Shown here: positions 44,451 to 54,176 of the stretch, piece by piece
Position numbering within the stretch: position 1 is the first letter of the stretch
Layout: every line of letters begins with the position of its first letter
Origin: Plectosphaerella cucumerina
Lineage: Eukaryota; Ascomycota; Sordariomycetes; Glomerellales; Plectosphaerellaceae
NCBI GenBank assembly: GCA_020746995.1
Contig: JAGPXD010000006.1
Coordinates: 1,550,001-1,614,000 of the forward strand
Direction of reading: 5' to 3'
Length of the DNA: 64,000 nt
Notes under the pieces: model-generated
What the model saw: the letters and a program-made list of their open reading frames with translations, nothing else
What the model was told of the DNA's origin: nothing
Databases searched by the model: none
Made by a program: the position numbers and the translations under genes

Positions 44451-47400
44451 ATGAGGACCACCACCTTCCTCGTCGCCGCCCTGGCAGCCCTCGGCTCCGT
44501 CACGGCCTCGCCCAAGCATCACGCCAAGGACCTCTCCGGTCCGGGAAGCCGCAGCTACAACTCCGGCCCCCGCTACGTCAACGCCGGAGAGCTCAACCGC
44601 CGCCAAGGCTGCTCCCCCGGCTCCGGCCCCAGCGGCAACTCCTGCAAGCCATGCACCAATAACCAGGTCAGCCCTGGCGGAACCAAGGCATGCTTCACCT
44701 GCCCTACCGGCTCCATCCCGAAGAACGACAAGAGCGGCTGCGACGCCTGTCCCGCCGGCAACATCGCCGCCTCGGGAGCAACCAAGTGCACTCCCTGCAC
44801 CGCCGGCAAGGCTCCCAACAGCGCCCTCTCCTCCTGCACCAACTGTCCCATCGGCTCCTTCTCCGCCTCCGACGCCTCGGCCTCCTGCACCCCCTGTGCT
44901 CCCGGCTCCTTCCAGGGCACCGCCGGCAAGACCTCCTGCTCCCCCTGCGCCGGCGGCACCTACTCGGGCGAGGGCTCCTCGGCCTGCAAAAAGTGCGCTT
45001 CCAACACCTTCTCCGGCGAGGGCGCCGCCTCCTGCACCGATTGTCCGGCCGGCACTGACGGCACCACCGACAGGCTGACCTGCGACGGCTGTCCCGCGGG
45101 CTACACCTCGCAGCCCGGCAAGACGTGCGCCAAGTGCTCCGCCGGCACCTTTGCTGCGGCTAAGGGCTCCGACAAGTGCGAGAAGTGTCCCGCCCACCAG
45201 ATCTCGGCCTCCGGCGCCACGGCGTGCAAGGACTGCACCGCCGGCAAGCAGCCCAACGCCGGCCAGACGGGATGCGTCAACTGCCCCCCAGGCCAGTTCG
45301 GCACCGGCATCGCTCTTTGCCAGAACTGTCCTGCTGGAAGCATCGCCCCTGGAGGCACTGGCTCTTGCACCGCTTGTCCTGCCAACACCTACGCTGCCCC
45401 TGGAGCCACCACTTGCGGCACGTGCCGTCCGGGGGAGAAGCTCAAGGAGGACAAGAGCGGTTGCGACAAATGCCCTGCCGGTACCATTGGCGATGGCAAG
45501 ACTTGCACCCCTTGCGCGGCGGGAAGCTCTTCGGTTGAGGGCTCTTCGTCCTGCACCGTCTGCCCTGCCGGTTCCTTCTCCGCCGCTGGCTCGGGATCTT
45601 GCCTGCCCTGCGCTGCTGGTGAGGTCTCCCAGGCCGGTGCCACTGCTTGCACCAAGTGCACTGCTGGCACTTTCGCCAAGGACAACGCTTGTGTTCTCTG
45701 CGAGGCCGGAAACTTCGCCGAGGCCGGTGCTGGATCTTGCTCCCCGTGCGCCGCCGGAAAGTTGTCCGCCGCCGGAGCCGGTTCGTGCACCGACTGCCCC
45801 GGAGGTCAGTTCTCCGCCGAGGGCGCCGCGACCTGCTCCAACTGCGAGAACGACCGCTTCTCCGCCCCCGGCTCTAGTGCTTGCTCTGCTTGCCAGCCTG
45901 GCGAGCAGGTGAACCCCAGCAAGAGCGGCTGCGTCCCTTGCCCTGCCGGCTCCGCTGGTGATGGCAACGCTGCCTGCACCGCCTGCTCTGCCAACAAGTT
46001 CGCCGCCGGAGGTGCCACGACCTGCTCCGAGTGTCCCACTGGCTCTGTCCCCAACGCCGACAAGAGCGATTGCATCGCCTGCGCCGCTGGCTTTGTCTCC
46101 CCCGCCGGCTCCGAGTCCTGCACCCCATGCGAGAGCGGCAAGGCTCCCGATGAGGCCAAGGGCACCTGTGTCGACTGCCCTGCTGGAAAGTACTCTCCCG
46201 GCGGTCTCGCTTCTTGCATCGAGTGCCCTGCTGGATACGCTTCCGCCGGTGCCGCTGGCTCCTGCTCCATCTGCCTTGCTGGCACCAAGCCCAAGGACGA
46301 CAAGTCCAGCTGCGAGGAGTGCGAAGCCGGCCTCATCTCTGCCATCGGCGCAACCACCTGCACATCCTGCTCCGCCGGCCAGAAGCCCGCCGACGACCGC
46401 GGGTCCTGCGTCTCCTGCGAGGGCAACCAGGTCAGCACCGGTACCGAGTGCCGCTCCTGCGGCGCCAACGAGGAGCCCAAGGGCGACCGCAGCGGCTGCG
46501 ACACCTGCCCGGCCGACCACGTCAGCGATGGCTCCAAGTCCTGCGCCGTCTGCCCCGTCGGCAACGAGCCCAAGGGTGACAAGAGCGGCTGCAACCCCTG
46601 CGAAGGCTCCAAGGTCAGCAACGGCATCAGCCTGTGCACCGCCTGCCCCATCAACCATCAGCCCAAGGACGACAAGAGCGGTTGCACCCCCTGCGGCGCC
46701 GGCGAGGTCAGCGATGGCTCCAAGGCTTGCGAGGTTTGCCCTACCGGCTTCGAGGCCCGTGCCGGCGAGAGCACCTGCTCCCCCTGCGCCGCAGGCCTGG
46801 TCAGCACCAAGGGAGCCCTCTGCACGCCCTGCCCTGCCGGAAAGTTCCCCATCAACAGCCAGGGCGAGTGCGGCGCCTGTCCTGCCGGCGAGTACTCCAC
46901 CGGCGGTGTCGAGAAGTGCTCCAAGTGCCCTGCTGGTCTGTTCTCCGCTGCCGAGGGTGCTGAGGCCTGTGTCGCTTGCAAGGCCGGCGAGTTCTCCGCC
47001 GAGGGTGCCACTGGATGCACTGCCTGCGAGGAGGGCAAGTACTCCAACACCGATGGTGCCGCGTCCTGCGAGCAGTGCCCTGCCGGCTTCGCTCCCAACG
47101 CCGAGAAGAACAACTGCGACGCTTGTGCCCCTGGCTCCGTGTCTGCTCTCGGCGCTGCCTCCTGCACTGCCTGTGGCGATGGCAAGGCCCCTGACGCGAC
47201 CAAGACTGAGTGCCTGACCTGCGGCGCTGGTCTGTTCGCTGCCGCTGGTGCTGATGCCTGCTCTCCCTGTGAGGCGGGCAAGTTCTCCGCCGAGGGATCC
47301 AAGTCTTGCGGCACCTGCGAGGCCGGCAACGTCCCCAACCTTCTGAAGACTGCCTGCGAGCCCTGCACCGCCGGCCAGGTCGCCGCCCCCGGAAGCCCGA

Positions 47401-50400
47401 CCTGCATCACCTGCGGCGCTGGCCAGAAGCCCAAGGGCGACCGCACCGAGTGTGAAGCCTGCCCTACTGGTCAGATCTCAGTCGGTGGCCTGGACGAGTG
47501 CACCCTCTGCGCTGCCGGCACAACTCCCAACAAGGACGGCAACGGCTGCGACACCTGCGCCAAGGGCAGCGTCGCCGCCTCCGGTGATGCCACCTGCACC
47601 GTCTGCAAGCCCGGTGAGGCCCCCAACGCCGAGAGGACAGCCTGTGTTGCCTGCGAGGGCGCCCTGTACTCTGCCGGTGGCCAAGACTCTTGCCTCGCCT
47701 GCGACGCTGGCTCGATCCCCAACGCTGAGAAGACCGGTTGCTCCCCCTGCGGCGTCGGCGAGACCGCTGGCCCTGGCAGCACCACCTGTGTCAAGTGCAC
47801 TGCCGGCAACATCCCCAGCGAGGACAAGACCACCTGCAAGCCCTGCCAGGCTGGCGAGATTGCCGCCGAGGGTTCCGACAAGTGCACCGCCTGCACCGCT
47901 GGCCAGAAGCCCAACGACGCCCGCAACGAGTGTGTCAGCTGCGGTGCTGGCGAGATCTCAGCTGATGGCGCCACCTGCACTCCCTGCCAGGCCGGCTCTG
48001 TTCCCGACGCCGAGAAGAAGACCTGCGTCCCCTGTGGCACTGGCGAGGTCGCTGCCCTGGGCGACAACTCCTGCAAGCGCTGCGAGGCCGGACAGGCTCC
48101 CAACAACGAGAAGTCTGCTTGTTCTCTCTGCCCCGCTGGCCAGTTCGCTGCCGCTGGCGCTGAGAAGTGCTCCGAGTGCCCTGCCAACCAGTTCTCCGCC
48201 GAGGGTGCTGCCGCCTGCACGGGCTGTGCGCCGGGTGAGACTCTCAACCCCGAGAAGACCGCCTGTGCTGCTTGCAACGCTGGCACCTACAGCGACGGCA
48301 CGACTTGCCAGCCCTGCGGCCCCGGACAGACTTCTGGCAAGGGCGCCGACAAGTGCAACGCCTGTGAGCCCGGCAAGGTTCCCAACGGTGACAGCAGCGC
48401 CTGTGAGGCCTGCACTGGTGGAAAGATCCCCAAGGCCGACGGCACTGGCTGCGAGTCCTGCAAGCCCAACGAGTTCATCAAGGCCGACGGACTCTCCTGC
48501 GAAGCCTGCACTCTTCCCCAGGTTCCCAAGGCCGATGGCTCTGGTTGCGAGGCCTGCAAGCCCAACCAGTTCGTCAAGGCTGACGGTTCCGGCTGCGAGA
48601 CCTGCACCAATGGCCAGCTCCCCAAGGCCGATGGCACTGGCTGCGAGAACTGCCCTGCTGGAAAGTTCCTCAACGAGGCCGGCACCGTCTGCGAGGGCTG
48701 CAAGGCCGGCACGATCCTGAAGCAGGACGGATCTGCTTGCGAGCCTTGCCCTCAGGGCCAGACCGGTGACGGCTCTGCCTGCGCTGCTTGCAAGGCCGGC
48801 GAGATCATCAAGGCTGGCTCGACCACCTGCGAGGCCTGCCCTGCCGGTGAGATCCCCAAGGCCGACGGCGCCACTTGCGAAGCCTGCCCCAACGGAGAGG
48901 TTCCCAAGGCCGACTTCACCGGCTGCATCCGCGCCATCGTCGACTGCGGTCCCAACGCCCTCGACGACGGCACCGGCCAGTGCAAGTGCAACGCTGCTGG
49001 AGCAACCTACAACGGCGACAAGACTTGCTCGTGCACCGGCGGCAAGCTCAGCGACGACGGCAAGTCCTGCGAGTGCACTGCTCCCACCGAGTCCGTCTGG
49101 ACCAAGGCCGAGAACGGTGACACCTACTCCTGCGCCTGCCCCTCCGACAAGCCCCTGACCACCAACGGCGCCTGCACCGCCCCCGTCGTCGTCGACTGCG
49201 GCGCCAACGCCACCAAGGACGACAAGGACGTCTGCGTCTGCAACGCCCCCGGCGCGACCTTCAACACCGACAAGTCCTGCTCGTGCGGCACCGGCGCCAA
49301 GCTCAGCGACGACGGCAAGTCCTGCGAGTGCACCGCGCCCGCCAAGTCGACCTGGACCAAGGGCACCGACAACAAGTTCTCCTGCGCGTGCCCCGAAGGC
49401 CAGACAGACCAGAACGGCTCTTGCGCCGGTCCTCCCGTCAACTGCGGCGACAAGGCCTCCCTCGACGCCGCCACCAACGCCTGTGTCTGCAAGGCCCCCG
49501 GAGCCACCTTCACCACCACCGACAAGTCCTGCTCTTGCGGTGACGGCGCCTCCCTCAGCGCGGACTTCAAGTCCTGCACCTGCGCCACCAAGGGCGCGAC
49601 CTGGACCAAGGGCGCCGACGACAAGTTCTCCTGCGCCTGTCCCGCCGGCCAGAGCATCAAGAACGGCGCCTGTGCCGTTGTGCCCCTCGACTGCGGCAAC
49701 AACGCCAAGGCCTCCAACGGCGTCTGCGTCTGCAAGGCCGCCGGAGCGACTTTCAAGCCCGCCGACAAGTCGTGCTTCTGCGGCGAGGGCGCTGCTCTCA
49801 ACAGCGACGCCAAGTCGTGCCAGTGCACCGCCCCCGGCTCCTCGTGGAAGCAGAACAAGGCCACCGGCGCCTGGGCCTGCACCTGCCCCTCGGGCCAGAT
49901 GCTGCAGAACAACGCCTGCGTTCTCGACTGCGGTGCCAACGCCTCCCTCGACACCGCTTCCAACACCTGCGTCTGCAAGGCTCCCGGTGCCACCTTCAAC
50001 AAGTCCGACAAGTCGTGCCGCTGCGCCAGCGGTGCCACCCTCGCGACCGACGGCAACTCATGCGTCTGCAGCAAGCCCACGGGCGCGCTGTACACCAAGG
50101 GCGACGGCGACAAGTACACCTGCGTCTGCCCCGCGGGCCAGAAGGCCAAGAACGGCGCCTGCGAGGTCCCTCCCCCTGACTGCGGCACTAAGGCCAAGGC
50201 CGAGAACGGGTACTGCGTGTGCAAGGCCCGCGGCGCGACCTTCATCGAGAGCACGCGCAGCTGCGACTGCGGCACCGACGCGACCCTCTCGGGCGAGACG
50301 TGCAAGTGCAAGGTCTCCGGCGCCGTCTGGGCCGCCGGCACCGATGGCAAGTACGGCTGCGGTTGCCCAGCCGGCCAGAAGGAGGAGAGCAACAAGTGCA

Positions 50401-50651
50401 TCCCCGACTGCGGCGTCGACGCCAAGTACAAGGCCACCTCGAAGAGCTGCGTGTGCAACAACACGGTGCTGGCGTACAACTCTGCCACGGGCCTGTGTGA
50501 CTGCACGGCCGAGGCGACGATTGACAGCAAGGGCAAGAACTGTGTTTGCAACAAGTCGGGCATGCTCTGGGGTGCGGTCAGCCACACATGTCGCTGCCCG
50601 CAGGGTATGGACTTCATTGAGGAGAAGTGCCAGAAGGCCCGTCGTGTGTAG
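44451..50651 (+). CDS. Giant secreted cysteine-rich repeat protein (2066 residues)
   Basis: A single 6.2-kb exon. A signal peptide covers residues 1-19, and a Kex2-like RR lies at 50-51 just before the first Cys (54). Residues 54-1497 are about 80 units of 18 residues on average, built as CxxCxAGxxSxxGAxx or CxxCPAGxxPNxEKxx. This resembles the GCC2/GCC3 and ephrin-receptor-like Cys repeats of animal and protist surface proteins. From residue 1498 a second array takes over: seven copies of ~80 residues starting DCG, each with about ten Cys mostly in CxC pairs, plus GATF, DKSC, W-T-K-G and CPxGQ landmarks. It ends ARRV with no membrane anchor or GPI signal. Codons are strongly C-ending. Function unknown; a disulfide-linked extracellular filament or wall layer is plausible. 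Confidence 0.9.
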   Translation: MRTTTFLVAALAALGSVTASPKHHAKDLSGPGSRSYNSGPRYVNAGELNRRQGCSPGSGPSGNSCKPCTNNQVSPGGTKACFTCPTGSIPKNDKSGCDACPAGNIAASGATKCTPCTAGKAPNSALSSCTNCPIGSFSASDASASCTPCAPGSFQGTAGKTSCSPCAGGTYSGEGSSACKKCASNTFSGEGAASCTDCPAGTDGTTDRLTCDGCPAGYTSQPGKTCAKCSAGTFAAAKGSDKCEKCPAHQISASGATACKDCTAGKQPNAGQTGCVNCPPGQFGTGIALCQNCPAGSIAPGGTGSCTACPANTYAAPGATTCGTCRPGEKLKEDKSGCDKCPAGTIGDGKTCTPCAAGSSSVEGSSSCTVCPAGSFSAAGSGSCLPCAAGEVSQAGATACTKCTAGTFAKDNACVLCEAGNFAEAGAGSCSPCAAGKLSAAGAGSCTDCPGGQFSAEGAATCSNCENDRFSAPGSSACSACQPGEQVNPSKSGCVPCPAGSAGDGNAACTACSANKFAAGGATTCSECPTGSVPNADKSDCIACAAGFVSPAGSESCTPCESGKAPDEAKGTCVDCPAGKYSPGGLASCIECPAGYASAGAAGSCSICLAGTKPKDDKSSCEECEAGLISAIGATTCTSCSAGQKPADDRGSCVSCEGNQVSTGTECRSCGANEEPKGDRSGCDTCPADHVSDGSKSCAVCPVGNEPKGDKSGCNPCEGSKVSNGISLCTACPINHQPKDDKSGCTPCGAGEVSDGSKACEVCPTGFEARAGESTCSPCAAGLVSTKGALCTPCPAGKFPINSQGECGACPAGEYSTGGVEKCSKCPAGLFSAAEGAEACVACKAGEFSAEGATGCTACEEGKYSNTDGAASCEQCPAGFAPNAEKNNCDACAPGSVSALGAASCTACGDGKAPDATKTECLTCGAGLFAAAGADACSPCEAGKFSAEGSKSCGTCEAGNVPNLLKTACEPCTAGQVAAPGSPTCITCGAGQKPKGDRTECEACPTGQISVGGLDECTLCAAGTTPNKDGNGCDTCAKGSVAASGDATCTVCKPGEAPNAERTACVACEGALYSAGGQDSCLACDAGSIPNAEKTGCSPCGVGETAGPGSTTCVKCTAGNIPSEDKTTCKPCQAGEIAAEGSDKCTACTAGQKPNDARNECVSCGAGEISADGATCTPCQAGSVPDAEKKTCVPCGTGEVAALGDNSCKRCEAGQAPNNEKSACSLCPAGQFAAAGAEKCSECPANQFSAEGAAACTGCAPGETLNPEKTACAACNAGTYSDGTTCQPCGPGQTSGKGADKCNACEPGKVPNGDSSACEACTGGKIPKADGTGCESCKPNEFIKADGLSCEACTLPQVPKADGSGCEACKPNQFVKADGSGCETCTNGQLPKADGTGCENCPAGKFLNEAGTVCEGCKAGTILKQDGSACEPCPQGQTGDGSACAACKAGEIIKAGSTTCEACPAGEIPKADGATCEACPNGEVPKADFTGCIRAIVDCGPNALDDGTGQCKCNAAGATYNGDKTCSCTGGKLSDDGKSCECTAPTESVWTKAENGDTYSCACPSDKPLTTNGACTAPVVVDCGANATKDDKDVCVCNAPGATFNTDKSCSCGTGAKLSDDGKSCECTAPAKSTWTKGTDNKFSCACPEGQTDQNGSCAGPPVNCGDKASLDAATNACVCKAPGATFTTTDKSCSCGDGASLSADFKSCTCATKGATWTKGADDKFSCACPAGQSIKNGACAVVPLDCGNNAKASNGVCVCKAAGATFKPADKSCFCGEGAALNSDAKSCQCTAPGSSWKQNKATGAWACTCPSGQMLQNNACVLDCGANASLDTASNTCVCKAPGATFNKSDKSCRCASGATLATDGNSCVCSKPTGALYTKGDGDKYTCVCPAGQKAKNGACEVPPPDCGTKAKAENGYCVCKARGATFIESTRSCDCGTDATLSGETCKCKVSGAVWAAGTDGKYGCGCPAGQKEESNKCIPDCGVDAKYKATSKSCVCNNTVLAYNSATGLCDCTAEATIDSKGKNCVCNKSGMLWGAVSHTCRCPQGMDFIEEKCQKARRV
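44610..48941 (+). repeat. Coding array 1: ~18-residue CxxC units
   Basis: About 80 imperfect in-frame units of roughly 54 bases with CxxC pairs one period apart. Two unit types alternate irregularly: a SAxGA type and a PNAEK/PKDDKSG type. Confidence 0.85.
48942..50640 (+). repeat. Coding array 2: seven ~80-residue CxC units
   Basis: Seven in-frame units of about 240 bases, each opening with DCG or NCG and containing four CxC pairs. The last unit is the most divergent. Confidence 0.85.
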
Positions 50652-51783
50652 AGGCGAGGGGATGAAGGTCAGTTCATGCCTGGGAAGTCGATTTGAACAG
50701 CATCACTGACTTTTCTTCAGAACCTGTACAAACTTTTGACTTCCTTCGAGGGGAGTCGGGGTGGGATGTTCATACATGGAGATACGGTGGTGGTTGGTAA
50801 TGGGGATATGGCGTCCCGGTGATCACAACATGGAGCTCTCGGAGCTACCTTTCCACCGTTCTCTGTACATACTTATTTCCCTATGTTCATGAAGCTGGTA
50901 CAGTCAATGAGAGAGGATATGATCTCATGTATGAGGATTCCACGATGAAGATTGACACCGCCATGAATGGTGACCAGTCCTGCAGCCTGGCGCCAGTGCT
51001 ATCCAGCTTCAAGGGCCAAGGGACGAGTCCAGTGCTTTTCGTGTTCCGGTACGATTGTCACGAAGTGGAGTGAGAACTTAGCTGCGGCACCTTTGGCATC
51101 AATTGATAACACTACATGCCAGGGTTCATGTTGAAATCCATCTCGGCGCCAGGCTCTCTGCCAGGCTCCCAGGTTTGTTGAACAGGCAACATAACCCATC
51201 ATGTAACCAGTACCAGTCCGGCAAGCTTCGCCTCACTTCCAATTCTGCCTTACGGTGTCAGGCTGTGTCCGCCCATGCCACGCAAGCCAGCAGCGCCACC
51301 AGACTTCACTGGTACATCTGCTGCGAAATTGAACTTCCGCCATTCCGTTGTTCCTTTGATTGGCTGAAATCATCTGGAGGCTGTGCTTGAACGTGATGTA
51401 GGCACGTGGCGATTTGTCTGGGCAACACACATATGCAGCTTGCCAGTCACCTGAGCAACTTGGCATCAGGCTGACGAATCGCCCCATTATCATGCACACA
51501 CAGTCACACACCCATATGCAGGCAGGCGTAACGGTGTGTCTGCATTGATGCCCAATGAGTCGAGCACTAAAAGGTAGCTTTGTGTGACCTCTGTGATGTC
51601 TGCGTGACGTTGCCCTTCCGTCTCCATCTGTGAAGACGCAGTCGGTATTATGACAGGGCAGTGAATGGCAATGTATTTTCAGTAAGATCAAGGGAGAACA
51701 TTGCCACATAGTCCTGATGGACGACTCTTTCACTTCTTGACACCGGCCAAGTCACCATCCTGTCGACTCCTTCACCATTGGCA
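50652..51783. other. 1.1 kb intergenic stretch
   Basis: No supported gene. It separates the giant Cys-rich gene from the caspase-domain gene. The frame at 50819-51073 has no recognisable content. Confidence 0.4.
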
Positions 51784-53808
51784 ATGTCAAAATCATCTCA
51801 ACCCACATACCGGGCTTTACTCATCGGTGTCAGCTTTCATGCTGACCCTAAGTTTCGGCTTAGGGGCGCCGCTGCAGATGTCGAGGCCGTGGCAGAGTTT
51901 CTCGAAACGTTTCATCCAGAAGAACCTGGCCGCGTAAAAACATCTTCGTTCACTGCAACAACCGCAACGGACCTTGAGGCCCAGTCACCAATCGAATCAA
52001 ACTCTTCACTCCCTACAGATGGCAACGTGAATCATGCCCTGGAGCAGCTCACGGTCCAGTGTACTCACGGCGATTTCGCTTATATCCACTTCTCTGGACA
52101 TGGGACCCGAGACAACGGACAATTTGGACTCGTGCTGTACAGCCCCGACGAACCAGGCCACACTGTTCTCCCAGAACCTTGTCTTGCGGAGTACATGCGG
52201 GTTTTGGTTGAGAAGGGTGTCAAGGTCACAATGGTACTCGATTGTTGTTTCTCCGGGAGCGTTGACCGGGACTCGGATCGTGGAGGATCGGCGATACGAT
52301 CAATGCCAACCAACAAATCGTCTTGGCGCTGGACCACGCCTAACAACCCCGCAAACACCAACATCGAGAGCTTATTAGCCCAATCGCATCGCGAAAGAGG
52401 TGGCTTGTCTCTTTACGAGGATTGGATCATCAAGCCTGATGGATACACCATTTTGGCAGCATGTGGGCCTCACGAAATCAGCCGCGAACTTGAGTTTGTG
52501 GACACTATGGAGCCGGGAGAGACGGGAAAGCCAAGAGAGCGCCGTGGTGCCTTGTCTTACTTTCTGCTCGAATCCCTCGGAGATCTCACCAAAAAGGGCT
52601 TGAAGGTCACACACCAAGCGCTTTTCCAGCACGTTTCTATCCTGTTCCACGTACACCGCCCTTCGCAGACCCCGATGCGATACGGAAACGAGAACCTCTG
52701 CTTCTTTGGAGACCTGTGCATTCCGGATCCTGAACCTGGTCACCTGGTGTATGTGAGGAACAGACGACTGTTTCTCCGCGCAGGTATGGCCCACGGCGTC
52801 CACAAAGGGGATACATTCGCTCTCCAGCCGTCCAACCAGTCACTTGCGGCAGCCGGTTCCAGTCCCTACAACTGTCGCGCAATAGTGTCTGAAGTGTCAA
52901 GCCTAACTTCTGTCCTGGAAGGAGACCAAGGGTCAACTCTGGAACAGGTCAACACTGGATGGAAGGCCACACCTATCTCAACTCTCTGTCGCTGGGAGCT
53001 TCTTGTGCGGATGTCGATGCCACGGCCGAGAGGGGGAGAGACGTCTCCAAATGGACAGTATTTACGACTTTGCTATGATGAAGACTGTCGAGACAACCAC
53101 ACATTCAACGTCGTCATCAACAAGGCCCAGGAGTACGAAGTGCTTGACGAGAACTCCTCATCAATCAAAAGCATACCAAAGGTGGCAGCCCTTCGTCTGG
53201 ATGCTGAAGGCCAAATCGCACGCATCTTGAAGCATCTTTCCACATTCAAGTACCTGCAGTCAATCGAAAACTCGACTCCGGATCCTCAGTTCGAGCAGTC
53301 ATTCTCCGTTAACACATTCGCAAACGGAGAGAATGGAGGCGATCTGCGCCCTCTTTACCTCACCCATGGCACACAATGGACACTGCATCTCCAAAACAAC
53401 AGTGAAGAAACACGTTACTTTTCGATTTTCCAGTTCACACCATCATGGGACGTTTCGAATCTGCTTTCAACACAGGGCGGAGTCATAGTTCTTGGTCCAT
53501 CTGCGACAGACAGCCTTCAAATCATGGCGCAGATCCCCGACGAGTCCAATGAAGAAGATGAAAAGATCCGAACAGACTTGCTCAAGGTTTTTGTCACAAG
53601 TACCTACTCTTATTTTCCGGCCATGATACTGCCAGAGCTTATACACAGCACAAAAAAGCCCTCGCCAACTCGAGGGCCGGATTTGCACGTGCAGGACCAG
53701 AATCTACATCTGTTCCTTGTCGCCCTGTCTGGAATGAGGAGCGTGAGTGGGAATTCTCGCGAGAGTTGGGCAACTCGAAGCATACTTGTTGAGACTTCAC
53801 TCTCATGA
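51784..53808 (+). CDS. Caspase-domain (C14, metacaspase-like) protein
   Basis: Intronless, 674 residues. The ATG at 51784 is the first in frame; the open frame reaches 6 bases further only through a TTG. The p20-like domain covers ~9-290: RALLIGVSFH, then the catalytic His106 in FSGHGT and the catalytic dyad Cys in DCCFSGS (Cys154-155; by metacaspase pattern the second Cys acts). ILAACGP matches a later strand. The N-terminus lacks a Pro/Gln-rich or zinc-finger prodomain. Residues ~300-674 form an extension of unknown type with Trp- and Phe-rich strands (WTLHLQNNSE, YFSIFQF), probably a beta-sandwich. Likely an Arg/Lys-directed or related cysteine endopeptidase in the cytosol. With the DUF6594 and TPR-CHAT genes it forms a possible cell-death neighbourhood. 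Confidence 0.88.
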   Translation: MSKSSQPTYRALLIGVSFHADPKFRLRGAAADVEAVAEFLETFHPEEPGRVKTSSFTATTATDLEAQSPIESNSSLPTDGNVNHALEQLTVQCTHGDFAYIHFSGHGTRDNGQFGLVLYSPDEPGHTVLPEPCLAEYMRVLVEKGVKVTMVLDCCFSGSVDRDSDRGGSAIRSMPTNKSSWRWTTPNNPANTNIESLLAQSHRERGGLSLYEDWIIKPDGYTILAACGPHEISRELEFVDTMEPGETGKPRERRGALSYFLLESLGDLTKKGLKVTHQALFQHVSILFHVHRPSQTPMRYGNENLCFFGDLCIPDPEPGHLVYVRNRRLFLRAGMAHGVHKGDTFALQPSNQSLAAAGSSPYNCRAIVSEVSSLTSVLEGDQGSTLEQVNTGWKATPISTLCRWELLVRMSMPRPRGGETSPNGQYLRLCYDEDCRDNHTFNVVINKAQEYEVLDENSSSIKSIPKVAALRLDAEGQIARILKHLSTFKYLQSIENSTPDPQFEQSFSVNTFANGENGGDLRPLYLTHGTQWTLHLQNNSEETRYFSIFQFTPSWDVSNLLSTQGGVIVLGPSATDSLQIMAQIPDESNEEDEKIRTDLLKVFVTSTYSYFPAMILPELIHSTKKPSPTRGPDLHVQDQNLHLFLVALSGMRSVSGNSRESWATRSILVETSLS

Positions 53809-53887
53809 CGAGAATATCAGGAATCTATAAGCCGAGACTCGGAATTTTCACTCATTCAGCATACGGTTATCGTGTGTCAGACTACCT

Positions 53888-54176
53888 TCACATTTTTTCC
53901 AGATCTTGAGCCTCGAAGAATCTACCATCGTGGACCACAGTGCCGTTTTCGTCACAGAGCTGGTATGTCTGCAATGCACTGTCCACCTTGCCAACAAGAT
54001 ACGGTCCTCCTGCGTTCCCAGAAACTGATTTGATCCTCACTCGATCAGCCAGATGGAATGGAATTGGCTGCAGTTGTGGTCAGGACTGGTAGAGGAAGCC
54101 AAGTGATGATGTGTGGACGCACCTGACTTTCGACGATCGGCCTTCCGCCATCATCTGGAAAAGTGAACTCGCGCAT
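53888..54176 (-). CDS. 77-residue small protein with SH3-like pattern
   Basis: Two exons on the minus strand, 54176-54123 and 54067-53888, with a 55-nt GTGCGT..CAG intron and CTGAC branch; phases agree. The product is MREFTFPDDGG, then after the splice PIPFHLADRVRIK, GPYLVGKV, a YQLCDENG turn and a charged end (DLEKM). The order of short strands (DRVxI, YLVxxV, YxLCDENG) resembles small KOW/SH3-like barrels found as orphan proteins in fungi. That likeness is from memory and weak. The stop lies 80 bases from the stop of the caspase gene, on the opposite strand. The frame is open upstream, so a longer N-terminus with MGISSTISGSY is possible. Confidence 0.6.

Noticed and set aside
44424..46658. 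744-codon open frame antisense to the giant Cys-rich gene
   Set aside because: It is a by-product of repeated GC-rich, C-ending codons; composition is only Gly/Ala/Leu/Arg with no domain. The plus frame has a signal peptide and regular Cys pattern.
44610..48941. CRISPR-like or satellite array
   Set aside because: The ~54-base periodicity is in frame, imperfect and codes for CxxC units; there are no identical repeats with unique spacers, and the genome is eukaryotic.
45958..50709. Long open frames in other frames over the Cys-rich arrays (45958-47217, 47452-48720, 49483-50709, and 49124-50617 on the minus strand)
   Set aside because: Same repeat-driven shadows; Ala/Pro/Arg/Ser-only composition and no start context.
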